Translations under genes and position numbers: made by a program
Part shown: positions 25,459 through 33,400 of the stretch, piece after piece
How the letters are laid out: every line of letters begins with the position of its first letter
How positions within the stretch are numbered: position 1 is the first letter of the stretch
The notes under the pieces: model-generated
Told to the model about the DNA's origin: nothing
Database searches by the model: none
The model's input: the letters and a program-made list of their open reading frames with translations, nothing else
Origin: Pantoea sp. 18069
Lineage (GTDB): Bacteria; Pseudomonadota; Gammaproteobacteria; Burkholderiales; Burkholderiaceae_C
DNA: 64,000 bases
Assembly: GCF_902706035.1 (NCBI RefSeq)
Contig: NZ_CACSJA010000014.1
Coordinates: 79,657-143,656 of the forward strand
Direction of reading: 5' to 3'

Positions 25459-27717
25459 TCATGAGGATGCCTTGTGGCGAAGCAATCGCAGGCCATTGAA
25501 CACCACCAATAGGCTGGCTCCCATGTCCGCGAACACCGCCATCCACATACTTGCGTTGCCAAAAACCGCGGCTACCAGGAAAACCGCCTTGATGCCCAGA
25601 GCCAGGCTGATGTTCTGCCAAAGCACCGCATGCGTGCGGCGCGACAGGCGTATGGTTTCGGGCAGACGCTGCAGGTCATCATTCATCACGACCACATCCG
25701 CGGCTTCCATTGCCGTGTGCGTGCCCGCACCGCCCATGGCAAAGCCAATGTCGGCCTTGGCCAAGGCCGGCGCATCGTTGATGCCGTCGCCAGTCATGGC
25801 GGTCGGTCCATAGCGGCTTTGCAGTTCGACGATGGCATCGAGCTTGTCCTGCGGCAGCAGATTTCCGCGGACTTGGGCGACTCCAGCCTCGTGGGCTATG
25901 GCCTGCGCTGTGGCCTGGTTGTCGCCCGTCAACATCACCGGTGTGACGCCAAGCGCAAGCAGTTCAAGCACGGCCTTGCGCGAGGACGGCTTGATCGTGT
26001 CTGCCACGGCGAACAGCATCAGCACACCTTGCTCATCTGCAAGCAGGGTCACCGTGCGGCCGGCCTGCTCGTGCTGGCGCAGCATCGCCTCAATGGCTGC
26101 AGAGCACTGGCCGCGCTCTTCGATCCAGCGGTGGTTGCCAAGCACATAGGCCTGCGCGCCCAGGCGGGCCTGGACGCCCCGGCCCACGACAGCCGTGAAC
26201 TCGGCGACTTCGACGGCTTCGCTCTGCTGTGCGAGACCCGTGGCAATGGCTTTGGAGACGGGGTGGTCAGATCGCGCAGAGATGCTCAAGGCGACCTGCG
26301 CCACCAGCGCCGGGTCAACGCCCGAGCGCACGAGCTCCTGGGCAACCAGCCTGGGCTTGCCTTCGGTGATGGTGCCGGTCTTGTCCAGCGCTACCGCCTT
26401 GAGTGCGCGGGCTTCCTCAAGATATACGCCGCCCTTGATCAGGATGCCGCGGCGGGCCGCCGCCGCCAGGCCGCTGACCACGGTCACAGGCGTAGAAATC
26501 ACCAGGGCGCAGGGGCAGGCAATCACCAGCAGCACCAAGGCCTTGTATATCGCTTGCATCCAGGTCCAGTCCATCAACCAGGGCGTCAGCACGGCCACGG
26601 CCAGCGCCAGGACGAATACGCCGGGGGTGTAGATGGCGGCAAAACGGTCCACGAAACGCTGGGTCGGCGCACGCGTGGCCTGCGCTTCTTCGACGGCATG
26701 GATGATGCGTGCCAGGGTGCTATCGGCAGACAGCGCGGTGACGCGAAACTCCAGCGCGGCGTTCTGGTTGATCGTGCCGGCAAAAACTTCGTCGCCGACG
26801 CTTTTGTCCACAGGAACGCTTTCACCGGTCACCGGTGCTTGATCAATGGCGCTGGCCCCCGCTGTCACGACACCGTCCAGAGGTACCCGCTCGCCAGGCC
26901 GCAGGCGCACGATGGCTCCCACCGCCACGGCCGTGGTGAGCATGCGCTGCCATTGCCCCTTGGCTTGCTGCACCTCGGCATCCTGCGGTGTCAGGTCCAA
27001 AAGGCTCTTGATGGCGTTGCGGGCACGGTCCACCGCGCGCGCTTCAATGAGCTCGGCAATGGCATACAGCGCCATCACCATGGCCGCCTCAGGCCATTGA
27101 CCGATCACGAAGGCGCCTGTGACCGCAACCGTCATCAATGCATTGATGTTGAGACGCCCGGCCTTGAGGGCGTGCAATCCTTTTTGATAGGTGCCGAAAC
27201 CGGCCAGGAAGATAGCCAGGAGGGCGAGCAGCATCTGCACACCTTTGAGCAGCACGGTGTCCGGTGCAAAAAAAGCCACGGCTTCAGCTGCCACGGCAAA
27301 TGCCAGGGCCGCGATCAGGCGTGGAAGACCTGACGCCACCTGCGGAAGATCAGGTTCATCCTGCGCGCCAGGCTGGGTGGCCGCCGCCGCGATGTTCAGG
27401 GGCTGCGGCTTGTAGCCTATGCGCTCAATCGCCGCGAGCGCAGCGGCCAGCACAGCCGGCTCGGCCTCCAGGGAAACCGTCCGCTGCCCAAGATCAAAGC
27501 GCAGCTGCCTTATGCCGGCAATGGGTTCCAGGGCGTGGCGAATTTCCGACTCTTCGGACGCGCAGTCCATGTTGGCAATGCGGTAGCGGTGCAGTCCGGG
27601 CATCAGGGACGACATGGTGGGCGCGGCGGCGGGCGGCACGTTTGCGCAGGCAGCGTTGCAGCATGAGGCCGTTGACGCGTTGTCTGAGCCGTGGGTAGGG
27701 GGCAAGGTCTTTTCCAT
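25459..27717 (-). CDS. cadA: Cd2+/Zn2+/Pb2+-exporting P1B-type ATPase
   Basis: A 752-residue heavy-metal ATPase. A Cys-rich N-terminus (CCNAAC, 19-24) precedes one heavy-metal-associated domain with MDCASEE (Cys52). TM segments include the transport motif CPC in VIACPCALVISTP. The phosphorylation site is DKTGTITEG, the TGES-type actuator motif is APVTGESVPVDK, and the nucleotide domain has SDHPVSKAI. It exports divalent metal to the periplasm. The MerR-type promoter immediately upstream and the divergent cadR remnant confirm the Cd/Zn/Pb type. That promoter lies so close that transcription would begin at about the ATG; Met35 or Met39 are alternative starts. Confidence 0.92.
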   Translation of the reverse strand: MEKTLPPTHGSDNASTASCCNAACANVPPAAAPTMSSLMPGLHRYRIANMDCASEESEIRHALEPIAGIRQLRFDLGQRTVSLEAEPAVLAAALAAIERIGYKPQPLNIAAAATQPGAQDEPDLPQVASGLPRLIAALAFAVAAEAVAFFAPDTVLLKGVQMLLALLAIFLAGFGTYQKGLHALKAGRLNINALMTVAVTGAFVIGQWPEAAMVMALYAIAELIEARAVDRARNAIKSLLDLTPQDAEVQQAKGQWQRMLTTAVAVGAIVRLRPGERVPLDGVVTAGASAIDQAPVTGESVPVDKSVGDEVFAGTINQNAALEFRVTALSADSTLARIIHAVEEAQATRAPTQRFVDRFAAIYTPGVFVLALAVAVLTPWLMDWTWMQAIYKALVLLVIACPCALVISTPVTVVSGLAAAARRGILIKGGVYLEEARALKAVALDKTGTITEGKPRLVAQELVRSGVDPALVAQVALSISARSDHPVSKAIATGLAQQSEAVEVAEFTAVVGRGVQARLGAQAYVLGNHRWIEERGQCSAAIEAMLRQHEQAGRTVTLLADEQGVLMLFAVADTIKPSSRKAVLELLALGVTPVMLTGDNQATAQAIAHEAGVAQVRGNLLPQDKLDAIVELQSRYGPTAMTGDGINDAPALAKADIGFAMGGAGTHTAMEAADVVVMNDDLQRLPETIRLSRRTHAVLWQNISLALGIKAVFLVAAVFGNASMWMAVFADMGASLLVVFNGLRLLRHKASS

Positions 27718-27722
27718 GGCTG

Positions 27723-27754
27723 GATTTAAAACCCTGTAGTCGCTATAGAGTCAA
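27723..27754 (-). promoter_or_regulatory. MerR-type cadA promoter with CadR operator dyad
   Basis: Reading toward cadA, TTGACT (27754-27749) and a TAAAT-type -10 (near 27728-27723) are 19-20 bp apart, the stretched spacing used by MerR-family activators. Between them is an imperfect dyad (CTATAG and CTACAG around CGA, within 27731-27751), as in cad/pbr promoters. A functional CadR must come from elsewhere because the adjacent copy is broken. Confidence 0.7.
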
Positions 27755-27782
27755 GCCATCTTCTCAACTCAGGGGGGTAGCC

Positions 27783-27890
27783 ATGAAAATCGGCGAGCTG
27801 GCGGCGCTGGCTGCCCCGCAAATCGAGGCCATCCGCTTCTACGAGCGCGAAGGATTGCTCCCGGCTGCGCCATGGAGCGCTGTTCAATGA
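27783..27890 (+). pseudogene. cadR: Truncated cadR (MerR family regulator)
   Basis: A strong ribosome site (AGGGGGG) precedes ATG 27783 and a 35-residue frame: MKIGELAALAAPQIEAIRFY then EREGLLPA. This is the first half of the MerR/CadR winged helix-turn-helix. After GLLPA the sequence turns to APWSAVQ and stops, so about 110 residues, including the wing, dimer helix and metal-binding cysteines, are missing. The next 140 bp do not restore CadR in another frame, so the cause is a deletion or rearrangement rather than a point frameshift. Confidence 0.85.
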
Positions 27891-28033
27891 GTCACTGCAC
27901 TCAGCCCTTGCCAGCGAGCCGGGCAAACTTGCACTATCCGGGCGGCGTCAGCCCCGAGGCGTTTGAGCGCGCCCGGGCGTGAGGCCGGCATTTGCCTACT
28001 GCAGTGGGGAGAGTTCAGGCCGGGAGCGGCGCA

Positions 28034-29377
28034 TCAAGGCAACAGCTTGCGGGTGCCCGCCGTGCTAATGTCATCCAGGTGCCTGAATGCGGGTGCAATC
28101 TTGGCAATGTCGTCGGCCGAGACGCCCGAGCGCTCGAACGACACCTTCCACTCACGGAGGACCCGCCAGACCTCGTCAATCAGCTCACAAGCGCGGGCCC
28201 GGCTCAAGGAGAACATCTGGTGCCCATCCAATGCGTTGTCAAGCGTCCCGAGCCGGCCCTGGGACCCTATACCCAGGTGGAGGAAGCGCTCGGTCGCGAG
28301 GCTTGGCCGCGGCAGTACATCGTAGAGGGGGCTGAGCCGCCATCCGGGCAACCGGGGATCCCAGAGAAAGCCGTGATTGCGCAGGTGGTCGTCGTCGTTG
28401 CTCGCGAAGATGTTGAATACCATCCTCTTGAAAAGCTCTTCGTTGTCCGCGCGAATCACGCTCGGATGACAGTATCGGCGCACGGAAGCGGCCAGGTCGG
28501 CATACGATTTGGTTCGCGACTCGGTCTCCTCACATCCCACCAGGGTCAGACCGCTCACGAAACCCATGCGGCGCTCGGTCAAGCCGCCGGTGGGCGGGAG
28601 CATCAAATCCGTGGTTCTGGTGGGCAGTGTCCCCGGCGCCAGCCAGTAGCGGTCGAAACGACGAATCATCATGATGCGGCGATCACCGAGAATGCGCGTG
28701 GTTACGGGAGGCACGTTCAAGCCAGCCTCCCGGGCGAGCACCAGCGCAGCACATTCGACCGCAGGGGTATCGAAGGCGTCGCTCCTGCTTTGAAACTTCG
28801 CAAGCCAGAGGACACCGCTCTCATCGCGCACGGACGCCTTGGGCCGGGCGCCGCCAAGCGCTGTCCCTGCCATGAAGATGGTTTCGAGATGGGCCGGAAC
28901 ATCCTCTCCGGCCTCGATGCGATCCGCGGCCTCCATCAAGTAAGCGAGCGCGTGAACGCTGCTGGTAGCGCCCGTTGGCGCATCAGAAATGCTTGAACGG
29001 ATGTCCAGCGCGCCGACCCTCTCGCTGCCAGCGTGAAGCAAGTATTGCGACTCCGCCAGGCTGTTGGCAGGTACTTTGAGCTTGGCCTCGATCACCCGGC
29101 GCCCCCAGGAGTCTGGTGCGGCGTCGCGGATGCCGCCGAAGCTCACCAAATTGTTTGCGGGTAGCAGCAGCTTGCCCTTTACGGGCTGCGGCCCACGGAT
29201 AGCCAGGCTGACCGGATCCACCTCCAGAACATCCGTGCGATTCAGATAGTTCAAACCGTAGGCGAAGCGCGATGCCAGCAACTCATGGCCTTGCTCAGTC
29301 AGCGTGAGCTGACCGCAAGGCGCCCAGCCTTCGCCCAGGTACGCGAAGGTCATCAATTTCAGTTCTTTGGCCGCCAT
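28034..29377 (-). CDS. hipA: HipA-family serine/threonine kinase toxin
   Basis: A 447-residue HipA-type kinase. The N-terminal domain (TFAYLGEGWAPCGQLTLTEQ) precedes the kinase core with an ATP-loop-like GGARPKASVRDESGVLWLAKF. The catalytic region FNIFASNDDDHLRNHGFLWD corresponds to the N-D-D-H-x-x-N-H motif, and LSPLYDVLP follows. HipA of E. coli phosphorylates glutamyl-tRNA synthetase and causes dormancy. This branch carries an extended N-terminus and its target is unknown. It is second after hipB (45-bp gap), in the standard hipB-hipA order. Reading frame and motifs are intact. Confidence 0.9.
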   Translation of the reverse strand: MAAKELKLMTFAYLGEGWAPCGQLTLTEQGHELLASRFAYGLNYLNRTDVLEVDPVSLAIRGPQPVKGKLLLPANNLVSFGGIRDAAPDSWGRRVIEAKLKVPANSLAESQYLLHAGSERVGALDIRSSISDAPTGATSSVHALAYLMEAADRIEAGEDVPAHLETIFMAGTALGGARPKASVRDESGVLWLAKFQSRSDAFDTPAVECAALVLAREAGLNVPPVTTRILGDRRIMMIRRFDRYWLAPGTLPTRTTDLMLPPTGGLTERRMGFVSGLTLVGCEETESRTKSYADLAASVRRYCHPSVIRADNEELFKRMVFNIFASNDDDHLRNHGFLWDPRLPGWRLSPLYDVLPRPSLATERFLHLGIGSQGRLGTLDNALDGHQMFSLSRARACELIDEVWRVLREWKVSFERSGVSADDIAKIAPAFRHLDDISTAGTRKLLP

Positions 29378-29422
29378 GAAAATCCCGCTGAGATGAAAGG
29401 CACTACTGGTACGAGGTTGGAT

Positions 29423-29764
29423 TTAGAAGTTCAAGTCGTCGAGTTCCGCAGCGCTCAGGTCACGAACGCGCTTCGTCGATTCCCGAGCCTGCAGGGCAGT
29501 CAGCGCGGGATCGGCTTGCCTCAGCAGGTCTGCCAGCGTGGCGCCTGGCGCGATGGCGTCCAGGTATCGAAGCACTTGCCCAACCGCCAGGCCGGGGTCG
29601 CCCTTTTCCAGGCGGTAGGCCGTATTGCGTGAAAGTCCTGCGCGCAGCGCCGCATCGGCCTGCTTGACCTTACGCGCCTGGCGCAAGCGTGCGAGAAGAT
29701 GCCCGAGGTGGACAAGCTCCTGCGCGAGGTGTGGACTCAGCACTGCCGACTGATGCAATTTCAT
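29423..29764 (-). CDS. hipB: HipB-like XRE-family antitoxin
   Basis: A 113-residue HTH protein: LGHLLARLRQARKVKQADAA, then AGLSRNTAYRLEKGDPGLAV as the recognition region. A C-terminal tail (RVRDLSAAELDDLNF) resembles the HipB tail that contacts HipA. Start ATG 29764 overlaps the left arm of a perfect inverted repeat, so HipB binding would block both transcription and translation start. It is co-transcribed with hipA. Confidence 0.85.
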   Translation of the reverse strand: MKLHQSAVLSPHLAQELVHLGHLLARLRQARKVKQADAALRAGLSRNTAYRLEKGDPGLAVGQVLRYLDAIAPGATLADLLRQADPALTALQARESTKRVRDLSAAELDDLNF

Positions 29765-29812
29765 GATCGTAAAATCATTCAATATCGATATAAAGCTCGA
29801 TTTTACGATCAT
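29763..29812. promoter_or_regulatory. hipBA operator: perfect 14-bp inverted repeat, with a third half-site at 29879-29892
   Basis: ATGATCGTAAAATC (29763-29776) is repeated as its exact complement GATTTTACGATCAT (29799-29812) around 22 bp of AT-rich DNA. The left arm includes the hipB start codon. A third near-copy, GATTTAACGATCAT (13 of 14), lies at 29879-29892 in the orientation of the right arm. Multiple spaced operators are typical for cooperative HipBA autorepression. Confidence 0.7.
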
Positions 29813-29840
29813 CTTACCCTGATCAAGGCAGGGCATCCAC

Positions 29841-29864
29841 CTATGCTCGACTAATCGAGCATAG
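29841..29864. repeat. Perfect 10-bp inverted repeat with 4-bp loop
   Basis: CTATGCTCGA (29841-29850) and TCGAGCATAG (29855-29864) flank CTAA. It lies between the hipBA operator and its third half-site. Its right part begins the 34-bp direct repeat shared with position 55711. Confidence 0.75.
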
Positions 29865-29879
29865 AAGACTGAAGGATTG
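29846..29879 (+). repeat. 34-bp dispersed repeat, copy 1
   Basis: 28 of 34 positions match the sequence at 55711-55744 by hand alignment. The best part is CTCGAYTAATCGAGCAT followed by RGARGACT. Both copies are intergenic, lie in the same orientation on the plus strand and contain or overlap a palindrome. No other copy was noticed in the window. Confidence 0.65.
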
Positions 29880-29888
29880 ATTTAACGA

Positions 29889-30125
29889 TCATTGACCCAA
29901 CACCCTCTTGAACGCAGCCCCCGGCTGACCATCCCCGCCGACCGCCAGTTCCTGGCAACCGTTGCGCACCATGGCCACCACGTCTTCCTACGCCATTGAG
30001 GTGATGTCGGCAGCGAACCCAGACCCAGACACCAGCAAGCGCCAGATATCGTAGACGTCCTGCCGCTGATTTCTTTTGCGAATGGGCTGCTGAAGCAATG
30101 GGCACATCTTTTCTGGCAGCACGTT
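29889..30125 (-). pseudogene. AbiEii-like nucleotidyltransferase toxin remnant
   Basis: The reverse strand reads LPEKMCPLLQQPIRKRNQRQ then DVYDIWRLL, a close match to the conserved EKLRALLQQP...RRQDVYD segment of AbiEii/COG2253 nucleotidyltransferase toxins (type IV toxin-antitoxin). After FAADITSMA an in-frame TAG interrupts, and the frame continues as EDVVAMVRNGCQEL to AAFKRVLGQ before the final stop. The N-terminal catalytic half is absent. It is a decayed fragment beside an intact hipBA, so the site seems to have collected more than one toxin system. Confidence 0.6.
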
Positions 30126-30263
30126 GTTCAGGGTGCAGGAATGGATGCATTGCGCAATGCGCGCACCAAGACCGAGCGCCTGCAGACGCAGCTGTGGTGC
30201 ATGCCTTCCCTCTCTGCGCACAGGTTCTGGTTCACCATCGCCATGCGCGGCTGGATACAGCGA

Positions 30264-30279
30264 TGGCACAAGATTTGCT
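30264..30279 (+). promoter_or_regulatory. sigma54 (-24/-12) promoter of the nitrate assimilation gene
   Basis: TGGCAC-AAGAT-TTGCT fits the sigma54 consensus, with GG at 30265-30266 and GC at 30277-30278 (correct 12-bp offset). Transcription should start near 30291 and give a leader of about 190 nt before nasA. NtrC control is the usual logic for nas genes; only half-site-like GCACC/GGTGC sequences are visible upstream (about 30160-30200), so the enhancer is unconfirmed. Confidence 0.72.
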
Positions 30280-30307
30280 TCGACCCTTTCAGGTCCACAT
30301 GGATCGC

Positions 30308-30409
30308 TGGGGAAGGCCCGACACAGGGCCTCACCCCAAAGGGCAAAGGCGTCCGTACATTTCTCTCACCGCTTCGCGCGGCGGGAACAATGTCCGGACG
30401 CTTTTTTTT
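30308..30409 (+). terminator. nasA leader: hairpin plus intrinsic terminator (attenuator)
   Basis: First hairpin: TGGGG (30308-30312) and AGGCCC (30314-30319) pair with GGGCCT (30326-30331) and CCCCA (30334-30338), leaving a six-base loop GACACA. Then a long stem GCGTCCGTACATT (30349-30361) pairs with AATGTCCGGACGC (30389-30401) with one mismatch, followed by eight T. Lying between the sigma54 promoter and nasA, it matches the layout of NasR/NasT (ANTAR) antitermination leaders that respond to nitrate. The loop does not show the A1/G4 pattern reported for ANTAR targets, and no ANTAR gene is in the window. Confidence 0.72.
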
Positions 30410-30483
30410 CGCACGTGATTAGCCTACGAGCCGCTCATTGCAAGACTTTTGCGGCATCGGTGGGGGCTGTTCCGGAGGATGGA

Positions 30484-33400
30484 ATGAATGCGCTGACCTC
30501 GACGTCTGTGAAGACCGTCTGCCCCTATTGCGGGGTAGGCTGCGGCATGTCCTTGGAGGTGAGCAATGCCAAGGTCATCAAGGTCGTGGGGCTCAAGGAC
30601 CACCCGACCAACTTCGGCCGGCTGTGCACCAAGGGGTCGACCAGCGCACAGGCCCTGCGGGAATCCGGGCGCATGGAAGCGGCTTTCGCGCGCACGGATC
30701 GCCAGCGCGAGCCGGTGCAGATCAGGATGGACGAGGCCATCACGCAGACCGCCCGGCGCCTGAAGGCCATTCTCGACACGCACGGCCCCGACGCGATCTC
30801 TTTCTATGTCTCCGGTCAGATGTCGCTGGAGGCGCAGTATCTCGCCAACAAGCTGTGCAAGGGCTATATAGGCACCAACCAGATCGAGTCGAACTCGCGC
30901 CTGTGCATGGCCAGTGCGGGCAGCGGCTACAAGCTCTCGCTGGGCTCCGATGGCCCGCCCGGCTCGTACAAGGACTTCGACCAGGCCGATGTCTTCTTCG
31001 TGATCGGCGCGAACATGGCCGATTGCCATCCCATCCTGTTCCTGCGGATGATGGACCGGGTCAAGGCCGGTGCCAAGCTCATCGTGGTGGACCCGCGCCG
31101 CAACACCACGGCGGACAAGGCCCATCTGTTCATGCAGATCAAGCCCGGCACCGACCTCGCGCTGCTCAATGGCCTGCTGCATCTGCTGCATGCCAACGGC
31201 CATACCGATGGCGAGTTCATTGCGCAGTTCACCGAGGGCTGGGACGCGATGCCCGGGTTCCTGGCGGACTACACCCCCGACAAGGTCAGCGCCATCACCG
31301 GCATTGCGCAGGCCGACATCCGCCAGGCGGCGCAGATGATTGGCGAGGCCAAGGCCTGGATGAGCTGCTGGACCATGGGCCTGAACCAGAGCACCCATGG
31401 GACCTGGAACACCAACGCCATCTGCAACCTGCACCTGGCCACCGGTGCGATATGCAAGCCCGGCAGCGGGCCCTTCTCGCTCACCGGCCAGCCCAACGCC
31501 ATGGGCGGGCGCGAGATGGGCTACATGGGCCCCGGCCTGCCGGGCCAGCGCGCGGTGCTGGTCGAGGCCGAGCGCCATTTCGTCGAAGACGTCTGGGGCG
31601 TGCCGCGCGGCACGCTGCACACCCGCCTCGTCGGCGGCACCGTGGCGATGTTCGAGCGCATGCGGGCCGGCGATATCAAGGCCTGCTGGATCATCTGCAC
31701 CAACCCCGTGGCGACGGTGCCCAATCGCAAGAACGTGATCGAAGGCCTGCAAAAGGCCGAACTGGTCATCACCCAGGACGCCTTCCTCGAGACCGAGACC
31801 AATCGCCATGCCGACATCCTGCTGCCCGGCGCGCTGTGGGCCGAGGGCGAAGGCGTGATGATCAACTCCGAGCGCAACCTGACGCTGATGCAAAAGGCCA
31901 TAGACCCGCCTGGCCAGGCCCTGCCCGACTGGCAGATCATCGCCCGCGTCGCCTGCGAAATGGGCTATGGCCACGCTTTCAGCTATGGATGCGCCGAAGA
32001 AGTGTTCGAGGAAATCAAGCGCTTCTGGAACCCCAAGACCGGCTACGACATCCGCGGCGCAAGCTATGGCCGGCTGCGCGAGACGCCGCTGCAGTGGCCC
32101 TGCCCTGCGGACGATGCGCAGACCCGCCACCCCATCCGCTACATCAACGACGGCATCAGCCAGGCACTCAAGCTCGGGGACGATGGCACGCAGCCGCGCA
32201 TCGCCTTCGCCACGCCCAGCGGCAAGGCGGTCTTCTTCCCCCGGCCGCACGGCGACCCGGCCGAGATGCCCGATGCCGGCTTTCCCTTTGTGCTGAACAC
32301 CGGCCGCCTGCAGCACCAGTGGCACACCATGACCAAGACCGGCAAGATTCCCACGCTGGTCAAGCTCAACCCCGGCCCTTTCGTCGAGATCCATCCCGAG
32401 GATGCGGCCGCGCTGGGCATACGCGGCAAGGACCGCGTCGAGATACGCTCGCGGCGCGGGCGCGCCGTGCTGCCGGCGGTGGTGACCGACCGCGTGCGGG
32501 CGGGCAACTGCTTCGCGCCGTTTCACTGGAGCGACGTGTACGGCGAGGACCTCGCCATCAACGCCGTCACCAGCGACGCCATAGACCCGCTGTCGCAGCA
32601 ACCCGAATTCAAGTTCAGCGCCGTGGCGCTTTGCCGCCTGCCCCCCGAGCCCACGCTCACCATTGACGCCGAAGCGGCCAAGCCGGTGGGCGAATTCACA
32701 CCGCAAGCCACCGTGTCAGCAATGGCGTCCATGCTGGGCGAGGCGACCGATCCTGCGGACATCCATGCAAGAGAGCACCACATCATGCAAATCAACGCGC
32801 TGGCCCGGCTACTGGGCATAGAAGCCGCGCCGACCCCGGCCCTGGAACCGCACGAGCAAATGTATCTGCAGGGCTTTCTCACCGGTCTGCACAGCGAAGA
32901 GGCGCGCAAGATGGGCGGCGTGCCCACCTTGCCTATGACTGCGCCGCTGGGCCCGCAAAAGCGTGCGCTGGTGGACGGCATCCTGGCCGGACTTTTCTCG
33001 CGCACCTGGCTGCCCGCCGCGGGGCCGGCGTCGCTGGGACTGGCGGCCGGCAGTTCCCCGGAGTCCCCATTGCCCGAGGCGGGCGAGCCCACCCTGATGA
33101 CCGTGCTGTGGGCGTCCCAGACCGGCAGCGCGGAGAGCTTCGCCGTCCAATGCGCCGAGCGCCTCAAGCAGCAAGGCTGCCTGGTCACGCTGGCCGGCAT
33201 GGATGGCTGCAAGCTCGAGGACATTCCCGCGCAAGGCCATCTGCTGCTGATCGCCAGCACCTTTGGCGATGGCGATCCTCCCGACAACGGCGCCGCGTTC
33301 TGGCAGGCGCTGCAAGGCGATGCGGCGGCGCGGCTGCAGGGCGTCAGCTTTTCGGTACTGGCCTTGGGGGACTCCAGCTACGACCAATTCTGCGGCTTCG

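Noticed and set aside
27726..27926. Minus-strand frame covering the cadR remnant
   Set aside because: It is antisense to a recognisable MerR helix-turn-helix and overlaps the cadA promoter.
30424..32706. Antisense frame of 760 codons under nasA
   Set aside because: Shadow of the nitrate reductase gene; no motifs and a composition typical of antisense GC-rich DNA.
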